Assembly (NCBI GenBank): GCA_002368605.1
Contig: DFEB01000049.1
Span: 1-32,759, forward strand
Direction: 5' to 3'
Length of the DNA: 32,759 nucleotides
DNA from: Treponema sp. UBA3813
GTDB taxonomy: Bacteria > Spirochaetota > Spirochaetia > Treponematales > Treponemataceae
This document shows, in pieces, positions 23,454-30,138 of the stretch (within the stretch, counting starts at the first letter, position 1; every line of letters starts with the position of its first letter). A model generated the notes under the pieces. That model worked only from the letters and a program-made list of their open reading frames with translations. It had not been told where the DNA came from and did no database searches. The translations under genes and the position numbers were made by a program.

Positions 23454-24173
23454 TTACGAATTCGGAACAGCTCCGAACCGTCTGTTTCTCTGCTGGAATT
23501 TTTCAATATCAGCAAAAAACTCATTCTCATTATAATCCGGCCAGAGCGTATCTGTAAAGACAAACTCTGCGTAAGCACACTGCCAAAGCAAGAAATTACT
23601 AAGACGCTCTTCACCGCCAGTGCGAATCATAAGATCCACAGGGGGAAGTGAAGGAATATCAAGTGATTTTGAAACCAACTCTTCGCTTATATTTTCGGCA
23701 GTTACGCCACTTTGGACAATTTTTTTGATTCCACGGACGATTTCGTCACGACTTCCATAATTTATGGCAAGAACGCATGTGGTTCCAGTAAAATGCTCTG
23801 TATCTTTTTTTGCGTTAAGAATTTCTGTCTGAACATCGGCAGGTAAACCGCTCAAATCACCAATATGCTCGACTTTGATTCCGTTTTTTTTGTAAAATTC
23901 AAATTCGGCGCGCAAGTGACCTTTAATAAGAGACATTAAATAACCAACTTCTTCCTGAGCGCGCTTCCAATTTTCGGTTGAGAAAGTGTAAAGAGTAACA
24001 TATTTAATTCCGAGTTTTGCCGCCGCCGCCACAATTTTTTTTGCACTGGTCAAGCCTTCTTTGTGACCAGCTGTTCGCGGCAATCCCCGTTTTTTTGCCC
24101 AGCGGCCGTTACCATCCATGATGATTGCAACATGCTCTGGCAGGCCGCGGGCAATTATTTCTTCGGAAGTCAT
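23454..24173 (-). CDS. uppS: Isoprenyl (undecaprenyl) diphosphate synthase
   Basis: A cis-prenyltransferase making the undecaprenyl diphosphate carrier for peptidoglycan. The catalytic Asp20 is in IIMDGNGRWAKKRGLPRTAGH, the classic family start. NYGSRDEI and the C-terminal RTGGEERLSNFLLWQ and ELWPDY-like (TLWPDYNENEF) motifs are present. Its 239 residues are full length. Its ATG follows the frr stop codon without a gap (TAAATG), implying translational coupling. Confidence 0.97.
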   Translation of the reverse strand: MTSEEIIARGLPEHVAIIMDGNGRWAKKRGLPRTAGHKEGLTSAKKIVAAAAKLGIKYVTLYTFSTENWKRAQEEVGYLMSLIKGHLRAEFEFYKKNGIKVEHIGDLSGLPADVQTEILNAKKDTEHFTGTTCVLAINYGSRDEIVRGIKKIVQSGVTAENISEELVSKSLDIPSLPPVDLMIRTGGEERLSNFLLWQCAYAEFVFTDTLWPDYNENEFFADIEKFQQRNRRFGAVPNS

Positions 24174-24716
24174 TTAGGCCATGATTTCCTTTTCTTTGGC
24201 GTCACAGACAGCCTGAATGTCTGCGATATATTTATCAGTGAGTTTCTGAAGGTCGTCAGTCTCTTTTTTAAGCTGATCTTCGGTAATCTCACCGGCTTTC
24301 TGCTGCTTTTTAAGATCGTCGTTTCCATCACGGCGAATATTTCGGATTGTTGTTTTGTAATTTTCACCTACCGATTTAGCCTGTTTTGCCAATTCCTTGC
24401 GTCGGTCTGCGGTGAGGGCAGGGATAGCGATTCGAATCACTTTTCCGTCGTTTGAAGGATTCAAGCCCAAATCAGCGACAAGGATTGCCTTTTCGATTTC
24501 TGTAATGAGAGATTTGTCAAACGGAGAGATAACGACAGTGCGTGCCTCTGGAATAGAAATCTGAGCGACCTGATTGAGAGGAGACTTGTTTCCGTAATAA
24601 TCAACACGAACTTTGTCAAAAAGCGAAGCTGATGCGCGACCAGTTCGAATCGTGTTCATCTCATTCTTGAGACCCTCAATCGTTTTGTCCATCTTAGACT
24701 TTGCGTCAAATGCCAT
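24174..24716 (-). CDS. frr: Ribosome recycling factor
   Basis: With EF-G, it splits post-termination ribosomes. The 180 residues show the family sequence NEMNTIRTGRASASLFDKVRVDYYG, then PLNQVAQISIPEARTVVISPFDKS, then DLGLNPSNDGKVIRIAIPALTADRRKELAK, with a helix-rich domain at both ends. The ribosome binding site CGGAGGAA is 6 nt upstream. It follows tsf by 102 bp containing a terminator-like hairpin, so its expression relative to tsf may be reduced by attenuation. Confidence 0.97.
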   Translation of the reverse strand: MAFDAKSKMDKTIEGLKNEMNTIRTGRASASLFDKVRVDYYGNKSPLNQVAQISIPEARTVVISPFDKSLITEIEKAILVADLGLNPSNDGKVIRIAIPALTADRRKELAKQAKSVGENYKTTIRNIRRDGNDDLKKQQKAGEITEDQLKKETDDLQKLTDKYIADIQAVCDAKEKEIMA

Positions 24717-24748
24717 ACTAATTCCTCCGTTTCAAGGGCAAATGCCAT

Positions 24749-24804
24749 ATCGGACTCTTTCCGATAAAAAAATACAAAAGCGGTCAGAAGCGAATCCGAC
24801 CGCC
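24749..24804 (-). terminator. Terminator-like hairpin after tsf, with second hairpin before frr
   Basis: Read on -, a GCGGTC/GACCGC stem (24780-24803) is followed by a T-rich run (24766-24778). Directly after that comes a perfect ATCGGA/TCCGAT hairpin with a 5-nt loop (24749-24765). As no promoter is evident before frr, partial termination is the simplest reading. Confidence 0.65.
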
Positions 24805-24818
24805 ATTTTCAAGGAAAA

Positions 24819-25652
24819 TTATTTTCCGAGAATGTAAAGAGCGACCTTTTTGAATGAAAGTTTAGCTCCAACTGCTTTAGAAACTTCTTCGAGTTTTTTA
24901 GCAACAGAAACTTTGTCGTCTTTTACGAACATCTGGTCAACAAAGCAGATTTCAGCAAGGTGTTTGTTGATTTTGCCCTGAAGGATACCAGCCTTAACAT
25001 TCTCCGGCTTAGAAGCCATTTTCTCGTCCTGAGCCATCTGAGCCTTGAAGATTTCTTTCTGCTCATCGATGTAGCTCTGTGGAACTTCTTCTTTTGTAGT
25101 GTAAGAAGGTGTGAATGCAGCCAAGTGCAAACAGCAGTCTTTTGCGAAGACTTTTACATCGTCAGAATCTGAGCCTTCAACGACGACAACTGCGCCAGTC
25201 TTGAAGTCTGAGTGAACGTATGTAGAAGCTACGCTTCCAGCCGGAACATCGATAACTTCGAGGCGGCGGAGAGACATATTCTCACGGATTTTTGTAGCAA
25301 GCTCAAGAACCAAGTCCTCAAGCTCTTTTTCGACTTTTGTGTATCCTTTTTCGAATACGATGTCGAGAATTTTTTCGCCCAAAGCGATAAAGTCTGCGTT
25401 TTTTGCAACGAAGTCTGTTTCGCAGGTAACTTCAGCGACAGCAATTTTATTTCCGTTCTGTCGGACGAAAATGCGGCCTTCAGAAGTAGCTCGTTCAGCG
25501 CGTTTTGCTACGGCAGCCAATCCCTTTTCTTTGAGGATTTTCTCTGCCTCAGCAGCGTCTCCGTTTGCTTCTGTGAGTGCTTTTTTACACTCCATCATGC
25601 CTGCGCCTGTTTTTTCGCGCAATGCTTTTACATCAGCAGCAGTAATTGCCAT
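24819..25652 (-). CDS. tsf: Translation elongation factor Ts
   Basis: Nucleotide exchange factor for EF-Tu. I place the start at 25652 (MAITAADVKALREKTGAGMMECKKAL), because GGAG lies 7 nt before this ATG and the family begins there. The longer in-frame version adds nine unconserved residues. The N-terminal UBA-like domain with the TGAGMMDCK-type motif and the following ETDFVAKN segment are conserved. Its 277 residues are normal. It is downstream of rpsB with a short gap holding a GC-rich hairpin. Confidence 0.97.
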   Translation of the reverse strand: MAITAADVKALREKTGAGMMECKKALTEANGDAAEAEKILKEKGLAAVAKRAERATSEGRIFVRQNGNKIAVAEVTCETDFVAKNADFIALGEKILDIVFEKGYTKVEKELEDLVLELATKIRENMSLRRLEVIDVPAGSVASTYVHSDFKTGAVVVVEGSDSDDVKVFAKDCCLHLAAFTPSYTTKEEVPQSYIDEQKEIFKAQMAQDEKMASKPENVKAGILQGKINKHLAEICFVDQMFVKDDKVSVAKKLEEVSKAVGAKLSFKKVALYILGK

Positions 25653-25670
25653 TTTTAACTCCAGTATGTA

Positions 25671-25690
25671 ATCCCGCACAAGGCGGGAAT
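25671..25690. promoter_or_regulatory. Intercistronic hairpin between rpsB and tsf
   Basis: A perfect TCCCGC/GCGGGA stem with a 5-nt loop lies between the rpsB stop and the tsf ribosome binding site, with no T run after it. It could be an mRNA processing or stability site. Confidence 0.45.
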
Positions 25691-25694
25691 CAAT

Positions 25695-26558
25695 TTATTT
25701 GATTTTTGACTCGTCGATTTCGTCGTCGTCGTCATCCTCAACTTCATCCTTCTTTGTATCTTCTTCAGTTGGAGTGTAGTTTGAGTAGTCAACGATTTCT
25801 TCATCGTCTTTCTTTGTAGAAGCATCAGTCTGAACATCATCCTCGTCACCGAGAGTCTCGATGATTTTGAGACCTTCTTCATTGTTTGCTTCAACAACTG
25901 CGTTAGCGATGATTGAAGTAAAGAGGCTGATAGCACGAATAGCGTCATCATTACCAGGAATCGGGTAGGTGATGCCCTCTGGGTTACAGTTTGTATCAAC
26001 AACAGCAACAACAGGAATACCCATGCGGCGAGCTTCTGCAACTGCAATCTGCTCTTTGTGTGTATCAATAATGAAGATAATTCCAGGAAGTTCTTTCATA
26101 TCTTTGATACCGCCGAGGTTTTTCTCAAGCTTTGCCTTTTCTTTCTGAAGATTTGAGACTTCTTTCTTCGTGAGGTTGTCGAATGTTCCGTCAACTTCCA
26201 TTTTTTCGATTTTCTTAAGTCTCTGAAGTGATTTTTTGATTGTTGCGAAGTTTGTAAGCATACCGCCAAGCCAGCGATTGTTTACATAGTACATGCCACA
26301 GCGCTCTGCTTCTTTAGCGATAGCCTGCTGAGCCTGTTTTTTAGTTCCTACGAAAAGAACTGATTTTCCAGAAGAAACAACCTTACGAACAGCCTCGTAG
26401 CTGTCCTTGATAGAAGCGATTGTCTTCTGCAAGTCAATGATATGGATACCGTTGCGCTCTGCGAAGATATATTTCTTCATGCGCGGATCCCATCTTTTTA
26501 CCTGGTGACCGAAATGTACGCCAGATTCAAGCAAACTCTTCATGGTTACAACTGCCAT
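25695..26558 (-). CDS. rpsB: 30S ribosomal protein S2
   Basis: Starts [32 protein letters not shown], the standard S2 opening, with the later [16 protein letters not shown] and [10 protein letters not shown] blocks conserved. Its 287 residues exceed the usual ~240 because of a C-terminal tail of about 45 residues very rich in Asp, Glu and Lys (from [17 protein letters not shown] onward). The ribosome binding site is GGAGAAA. An inverted repeat in its leader may be an autoregulatory site. It is the first gene of the tsf-frr-uppS-cdsA-dxr-rseP line. Confidence 0.97.
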   Translation of the reverse strand: MAVVTMKSLLESGVHFGHQVKRWDPRMKKYIFAERNGIHIIDLQKTIASIKDSYEAVRKVVSSGKSVLFVGTKKQAQQAIAKEAERCGMYYVNNRWLGGMLTNFATIKKSLQRLKKIEKMEVDGTFDNLTKKEVSNLQKEKAKLEKNLGGIKDMKELPGIIFIIDTHKEQIAVAEARRMGIPVVAVVDTNCNPEGITYPIPGNDDAIRAISLFTSIIANAVVEANNEEGLKIIETLGDEDDVQTDASTKKDDEEIVDYSNYTPTEEDTKKDEVEDDDDDEIDESKIK

Positions 26559-26575
26559 TGAGTTTCTCCTTCACC

Positions 26576-26612
26576 GGAATTCATTGATTTTGGCTTTTTG
26601 CCTGTGAATTCC
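26576..26612 (-). promoter_or_regulatory. Inverted repeat in the rpsB leader
   Basis: GGAATTCA (26576-26583) and TGAATTCC (26605-26612) form an 8-bp stem around an inner GGC-5nt-GCC hairpin, ending 18 bp before the rpsB ATG. It is a candidate S2-binding or attenuation structure. The remaining ~110 bp up to maf hold a GCTCGC/GCGGGC-type hairpin and a weak TTATGA-N18-TAAAAT promoter candidate, but no gene. Confidence 0.5.
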
Positions 26613-26724
26613 ACCGTCTCTTGTTCTCGTGCCCGCTAAGCGAGCCGGATGATTACGAATTTTACTTCCAGCCACCAGCCTTTCATAAAACCCGACAGAA
26701 TTATGTAAATATCAATTTTGAATA

Positions 26725-27315
26725 CTATTCAAGAATCGAATAACCCTGTTCTTTTAACATATCATAAAGTTCAAAAATAGGCAAGCCGACAACATTTGAA
26801 TTGGTACCTTCGATTTTTTTAATAAAGCACGACGCCAAACCTTGGATTCTGTAACCACCAGCAGTTCCGTGCCAATCCCCAGTCTCAACATACCATTCAA
26901 TTTCTTCCTGAGTCATTGGTGCAAAAGTAACATTCGTGATTGATGTACGGCTTGATGCATACATGAGTTCGCCGTTAAAAAGGGCAAGCCCCGTAATAAC
27001 CTGATGAGTCTTCCCCTGAAGTTCTTGCATAAAGCGCACGGCTTCTTCGTTATCAACCGGCTTACCGTATAATTTTCCGTCAAGAAGAACCATTGTGTCA
27101 GCACCCAAAATCCACGGAATCTCATGACCGGCAGGGTAGGTACGCGCCACCGCATCAACCTTTCGACTCGCGAGATATTCAGGAACTTGTTCCAAAGGAA
27201 TATCAGACGGATACTTTTCATCAAAATTTGAAACTTTTACCTGATAAGGAATATTCAAGAGTTTTAAAATCTCTTGCCGACGCGGAGAGGAAGATGCGAG
27301 AATAATCGGTTTCAT
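26725..27315 (-). CDS. maf: Maf-like nucleoside triphosphate pyrophosphatase
   Basis: A house-cleaning enzyme hydrolysing non-canonical or methylated nucleotides (dTTP/UTP type in the YhdE group) to monophosphates. The N-terminal signature SSSPRRQEIL (residues ~8-17), GADTMV and GTAGGYRIQG motifs are clear. Its 196 residues are full length. The start has a strong AAGGAGGAG site. It appears transcribed alone, between a terminator upstream (27408-27442) and the rpsB leader downstream. Confidence 0.93.
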   Translation of the reverse strand: MKPIILASSSPRRQEILKLLNIPYQVKVSNFDEKYPSDIPLEQVPEYLASRKVDAVARTYPAGHEIPWILGADTMVLLDGKLYGKPVDNEEAVRFMQELQGKTHQVITGLALFNGELMYASSRTSITNVTFAPMTQEEIEWYVETGDWHGTAGGYRIQGLASCFIKKIEGTNSNVVGLPIFELYDMLKEQGYSILE

Positions 27316-27346
27316 AACTCCTCCTTGAACTAAAAAAAATCAACGC

Positions 27347-27377
27347 ATATCTTAATATAAAATTAAGATATCTTCAA
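27347..27377 (-). promoter_or_regulatory. Candidate maf promoter overlapped by a perfect palindrome
   Basis: On -, TTGAAG (27372-27377), 17 nt, TAAGAT (27349-27354). ATATCTTAAT and ATTAAGATAT (27347-27371) form a perfect 10-bp inverted repeat with a 5-nt spacer covering the spacer and -10. It could be an operator for a dimeric repressor. Confidence 0.45.
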
Positions 27378-27407
27378 TATTCTTTTTGATAAAAAACACA
27401 CACCGAC

Positions 27408-27442
27408 AAAAAAAAAGCGGAGCCTTATAAAAAAACTCCGCT
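27408..27442 (-). terminator. Intrinsic terminator of the HEAT-repeat gene
   Basis: On -, a perfect AGCGGAG/CTCCGCT stem (27416-27422 with 27436-27442) is followed by a run of T (27408-27415), 28 bp after the stop codon. Confidence 0.88.
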
Positions 27443-27469
27443 CTCACAAAACAAAAGTATCAAATAAAG

Positions 27470-28174
27470 TTACTTTGATTCTTTTTTATTTGAACCACTG
27501 TTTCCAGTCTGAAGAGTCTTAAGAAGCGCAAGAGCTCTATCCCGGACAGGTTTTACATAATGATAGTTTGTAGCAATCTGACCCACAGACTGAATCATTG
27601 CGCTTTTATCCTGCACTTTATCAGCGATTTTTTCGTACGCAACAAGAACCTCAAATGCAAGAGAACTTGTTGGGTTCAAAACCGCGTTCTTTTTATTTGC
27701 CCATGCGATTGTATTTACAACATCATCATTGTCATTCATACCAATCTCGCCAAGCGAGCGAACCGCCGCCGTGATTACCATAGGCTCATTGTCTGCAAGA
27801 GCAATATTCTTGAGAGTTGTCTTAGCCTCTGGAGTCGGAACTTTTGCAAGAAGATCACAAGCTTTTGCACGGATATCCGGATAATTGTTCACAAGACGAC
27901 CACCCTGTCGTGACTGAGTATTAATACCCTCGCCAGCGAGATGATCCAAAGCCACCATCATATCTGGAGAAACCCTACCGTCTTCTACAGCCGATTCAAG
28001 ATACTGAAGGGCGACAAGCTTATTGTCACGCTCATCAGAATTAGCAAGCTCTGTAATAACGACATCCTCAACTGTGCTCAAATACTCGTCTTCCGCAGAG
28101 CGCTCTTGTGCCACAAGTGAAAACGCCAAAAGAACTGCACAAGCCGTGCAAGCAATTTTTTTCAAAGATTTCAT
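27470..28174 (-). CDS. Exported HEAT-repeat protein
   Basis: A 234-residue protein with a signal peptide (KKIACTACAVLLAFSLVAQ). The mature part is a run of two-helix HEAT/armadillo-like units, for example DERDNKLVALQYLESAVEDG, YPDIRAKACDLLAKVPTPEAKTTLKNIAL and EPMVITAAVRSLGEIGMND, suggesting a periplasmic scaffold. No catalytic motif is present. It has its own promoter, a TAGGAGG ribosome binding site and an intrinsic terminator, so it is a single-gene transcript. Similar HEAT proteins are common in spirochaetes; the partner is unknown. Confidence 0.88.
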   Translation of the reverse strand: MKSLKKIACTACAVLLAFSLVAQERSAEDEYLSTVEDVVITELANSDERDNKLVALQYLESAVEDGRVSPDMMVALDHLAGEGINTQSRQGGRLVNNYPDIRAKACDLLAKVPTPEAKTTLKNIALADNEPMVITAAVRSLGEIGMNDNDDVVNTIAWANKKNAVLNPTSSLAFEVLVAYEKIADKVQDKSAMIQSVGQIATNYHYVKPVRDRALALLKTLQTGNSGSNKKESK

Positions 28175-28223
28175 GTAAAAAATCCTCCTAGAAGAATAGA
28201 GTGAAACAAGACACTCTTTTCAC

Positions 28224-28252
28224 ATTATATAATATAAACTTTAAAATTGCAA
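28224..28252 (-). promoter_or_regulatory. Promoter of the HEAT-repeat gene
   Basis: On -, TTGCAA (28247-28252), 17 nt, perfect TATAAT (28224-28229). The ~40-nt leader holds an AGAGTG/CACTCT hairpin before the TAGGAGG site. Confidence 0.8.
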
Positions 28253-28276
28253 CTTAGTTCATGCAAAACACATTCA

Positions 28277-28900
28277 TTAATCATCAATAGGGGGGAGATG
28301 AACCATCCATCGTCCGTTAATCTTATTGAAATAATAATAAACGATATCTTGCTCGCCCTGAACCTGAATTGCTTTTATATAAGTATCGGAAATATAACGA
28401 ATCTCTGAAACCTCTCTTCCCCGACGAGCCGGAACAAACACATTCTTGAAATAATCCTGAAGCGAGGAAAGTTTTATCCCCTTTACAGGAAGGCGTTTTT
28501 CGGCCTTCTGGAGATTCTTCCGAAGTTTCCAATAGTCAACCGACTCCTGATCAACATAACCGACCCAGGCATTATAACTCTTAGTGCTTCCAGGATCTTT
28601 CATGATAACATCAAGCTCAGAGATAATTCGAAGAATCGTTTCCTTGTCTTCGGCAAATGTATCACGAGAAACCGAAATACCACCAACCGAACGAGAATAC
28701 TCATCATCTTCCGCCTGAACCGTCGGCTCAGCGACCACCCCCTCAGGCTGCTCAACAACAGGCTCGTCTACCAATGTTTTTTCCGCTTCCACAACAGGAG
28801 TCGTAGCTACGGCTGAACTTCCGCAAGAAACAAAAAAAACACCAGAAACAAAACAAGCTGTGGCACAAAATGCAAAAGTAGTAATTTTAGAGATTTTCAT
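28277..28900 (-). CDS. Lipoprotein of unknown function
   Basis: I start it at ATG 28900 (MKISKITTFAFC), because the longer in-frame version would place the start inside the promoter and spoil the signal peptide. The lipobox FVSC (Cys26) is followed by GSS. An acidic Val/Pro/Glu-rich linker (residues ~30-65) leads to a globular C-terminal domain of ~140 residues (GISVSRDTFAEDKETILRIISELD to WMVHLPPIDD), which looks like a compact alpha/beta domain of no family I can name. The -10 box ends 6 nt before the ATG and no Shine-Dalgarno is present, suggesting a leaderless transcript. It is divergent from coaD. Confidence 0.85.
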   Translation of the reverse strand: MKISKITTFAFCATACFVSGVFFVSCGSSAVATTPVVEAEKTLVDEPVVEQPEGVVAEPTVQAEDDEYSRSVGGISVSRDTFAEDKETILRIISELDVIMKDPGSTKSYNAWVGYVDQESVDYWKLRKNLQKAEKRLPVKGIKLSSLQDYFKNVFVPARRGREVSEIRYISDTYIKAIQVQGEQDIVYYYFNKINGRWMVHLPPIDD

Positions 28901-28906
28901 GTGATA

Positions 28907-28935
28907 ATAATACATCACTTGTGACAATCCGTCAA
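28907..28935 (-). promoter_or_regulatory. Promoter of the 28900 lipoprotein gene (leaderless)
   Basis: On -, TTGACG (28930-28935), 17 nt, TATTAT (28907-28912), then 6 nt to the ATG at 28900. The expected start of transcription is at or next to the A of the ATG. Confidence 0.75.
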
Positions 28936-28947
28936 ACATGTTAGAGT
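28919..28947 (+). promoter_or_regulatory. Candidate coaD promoter overlapping the divergent lipoprotein promoter
   Basis: TTGTGA (28919-28924), 17 nt, TAGAGT (28942-28947), 9 nt to the coaD ATG. It overlaps the divergent -35 region, so the two promoters should compete for RNA polymerase. Confidence 0.45.
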
Positions 28948-28956
28948 GAATTTATT

Positions 28957-29445
28957 ATGACTTCCGCAGTATTTCCGGGAACTTTTGACCCACCAACAAA
29001 CGGACATCTCAATGTCATAGAACGGGGCAGCCGCCTTTTTGACAAGCTTGATGTTGTCGTTGCATACAATCCCAACAAAGCCTACCTTTTTTCCCCAGAA
29101 GAAAGGCTTGAAATGCTCAAAAAACTCACATCACACTTAAAAAATGTCACCGTCCACCTTTGGGACAGGCTTATCGTTGAATACGCAGAAAAAAACAACG
29201 CAAACATTCTATTGAGAGGAATACGAAACACAAACGATTTCGCATACGAATTCGACCTTTCCCTCATGAACCACAATCTTGACTCAAAGATTGAAACGCT
29301 ATTCCTCCCGACAGAGGCAAAATATGTCATCGTGCGATCAAGTTCAATCAAAGAGCTGGCACAGTTTGGGGGAGACATCTCCGGTATGGTTCCAAAAATT
29401 GTCGAAACGGCCATCCGAGACAAATACAGGGTAAAACAAAATTAA
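28957..29445 (+). CDS. coaD: Phosphopantetheine adenylyltransferase
   Basis: Fourth step of coenzyme A synthesis: transfers AMP from ATP to 4'-phosphopantetheine. The nucleotidyltransferase motif (T/H)xGH is in FPGTFDPPTNGHLNVIERG. RGIRNTNDFAYEFDLSLMN and the C-terminal VRSSSIKELAQFGGDISGMVP (ISSS-type ATP loop) complete the family pattern. Its 162 residues are full length. No good Shine-Dalgarno precedes the ATG; GAGTG is weak. The CoA product supplies the prosthetic arm for AcpP, encoded two genes downstream. Confidence 0.96.
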   Translation: MTSAVFPGTFDPPTNGHLNVIERGSRLFDKLDVVVAYNPNKAYLFSPEERLEMLKKLTSHLKNVTVHLWDRLIVEYAEKNNANILLRGIRNTNDFAYEFDLSLMNHNLDSKIETLFLPTEAKYVIVRSSSIKELAQFGGDISGMVPKIVETAIRDKYRVKQN

Positions 29446-29467
29446 AAATGACATTTTTTAATTTTTT
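29438..29467 (+). terminator. A/T-only hairpin with T run at the end of coaD
   Basis: AAAATTAAAAA (29438-29448) and TTTTTAATTTT (29455-29465) pair around a 6-nt loop, followed by T. AATGACA/TGTCATT is a competing fold in the same place. The stem has no G:C pair, so it is only a weak terminator candidate. Confidence 0.35.
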
Positions 29468-29511
29468 GTCATTCAAACTATTGACAATTACAACTTTGTT
29501 TGCAATAATAA

Positions 29512-29541
29512 TTGACATTCGGGTGAAAACTGTTGTAGTAT
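29512..29541 (+). promoter_or_regulatory. Promoter of rpmF-acpP
   Basis: TTGACA (29512-29517), 18 nt, TAGTAT (29536-29541). A second TTGACA (29481-29486) with 17 nt to AATAAT (29504-29509) lies just upstream and may be an alternative promoter. Confidence 0.65.
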
Positions 29542-29582
29542 GAACCCCGTTATTCATAAAATCATTTAGTGAGGTTTATAAT

Positions 29583-29771
29583 ATGGCAGTACCTAGAGCG
29601 AAAACATCAAAAGCTCGCACTCGCAGACGACGAAGCGTGAATATGCGTCTTGAGGCTCCACAGCTCGCAAAATGCGGAAATTGTGGCAACCTCGTTTTGT
29701 CACATCGCGTTTGTCCGAAATGTGGTTTCTACCGCGGTCGCCAGGTAATCACACCTGAAGTAAACGGTTAA
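29583..29771 (+). CDS. rpmF: 50S ribosomal protein L32
   Basis: The 62 residues begin MAVPRAKTSKARTRRRRS, the standard L32 opening. It is the zinc-ribbon form: CGNC (Cys31, Cys34) and CPKC (Cys44, Cys47) all present. The ribosome binding site GTGAGG is about 9 nt upstream. The partnership with acpP downstream is common, as rpmF is widely linked to fatty acid synthesis genes. Confidence 0.97.
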   Translation: MAVPRAKTSKARTRRRRSVNMRLEAPQLAKCGNCGNLVLSHRVCPKCGFYRGRQVITPEVNG

Positions 29772-29781
29772 CAAAACAAAA

Positions 29782-29804
29782 ACATTGCGCTTTTAGCGCA
29801 ATGT
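29782..29804. promoter_or_regulatory. Perfect hairpin between rpmF and acpP
   Basis: ACATTGCGC/GCGCAATGT, a 9-bp stem with loop TTTTA, is flanked by A runs on both sides. On the + strand it is not a terminator. On the - strand it would have T runs and could stop antisense transcription. It may also protect or process the mRNA between a ribosomal and a lipid-synthesis gene. Confidence 0.7.
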
Positions 29805-29823
29805 AAAAAGTAAGGAGAAAATC

Positions 29824-30060
29824 ATGGACGAATTGTTCGTAAAAATCCAGAAACTCATCGCTGAAAAACTCGAAATCGATGAAAGCAAAGTCACAATGGA
29901 AGCTTCTTTCCGTGGCGACCTCGGTGCAGACAGCCTCGACACATACGAGCTCGTCTACGCTATCGAAGAGGAATTGGGAGTTTCAATTCCTGACGAGAAA
30001 GCAAATGAATTCGAAACCGTCAAAGACGCTTACGACTTCATCAAATCAGCTCAGGCATAA
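29824..30060 (+). CDS. acpP: Acyl carrier protein
   Basis: Carries growing acyl chains in fatty acid synthesis on a 4'-phosphopantetheine arm attached to Ser37 in GADSLDTYELV (the usual form is DSLDTVELV, so Tyr replaces Val). The 78 acidic residues are standard. The ribosome binding site is AAGGAGAA. It is followed by a strong terminator, so the rpmF-acpP transcript ends here. Confidence 0.97.
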   Translation: MDELFVKIQKLIAEKLEIDESKVTMEASFRGDLGADSLDTYELVYAIEEELGVSIPDEKANEFETVKDAYDFIKSAQA

Positions 30061-30080
30061 GTTTCAAGTCTAGAGTTGCA

Positions 30081-30112
30081 AAACACAGGTTTAACAGCCT
30101 GTGTTTTTTTTT
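30081..30112 (+). terminator. Intrinsic terminator after acpP
   Basis: AAACACAGG/CCTGTGTTT stem (30081-30089 with 30098-30106), 8-nt loop, then a T run to 30112. Confidence 0.92.
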
Positions 30113-30123
30113 ATTTTAAATTG

Positions 30124-30132
30124 TGCTAGAAT
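30124..30132 (+). promoter_or_regulatory. Extended -10 promoter of rnc (leaderless)
   Basis: TGC-TAGAAT (30124-30132), an extended -10, ends 6 nt before the rnc ATG. The -35 position falls in the preceding T run. No Shine-Dalgarno lies between. Confidence 0.65.
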
Positions 30133-30138
30133 CGATAC

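Noticed and set aside
25653-25679. Longer tsf start at 25679
   Set aside because: EF-Ts begins at MAITAADVK, with GGAG placed for the ATG at 25652.
25655-26068. 137-codon ORF overlapping rpsB in another frame
   Set aside because: Low-complexity Thr/Lys/Leu/Met composition and complete overlap with the conserved rpsB frame.
26613-26724. tRNA or other classical RNA gene between maf and rpsB
   Set aside because: No cloverleaf or CCA end could be drawn; it is more likely the rpsB leader and promoter region.
28901-28939. Longer lipoprotein start at 28939
   Set aside because: It would overlap the TTGACG-N17-TATTAT promoter and put 13 residues before a normal lipoprotein signal sequence.
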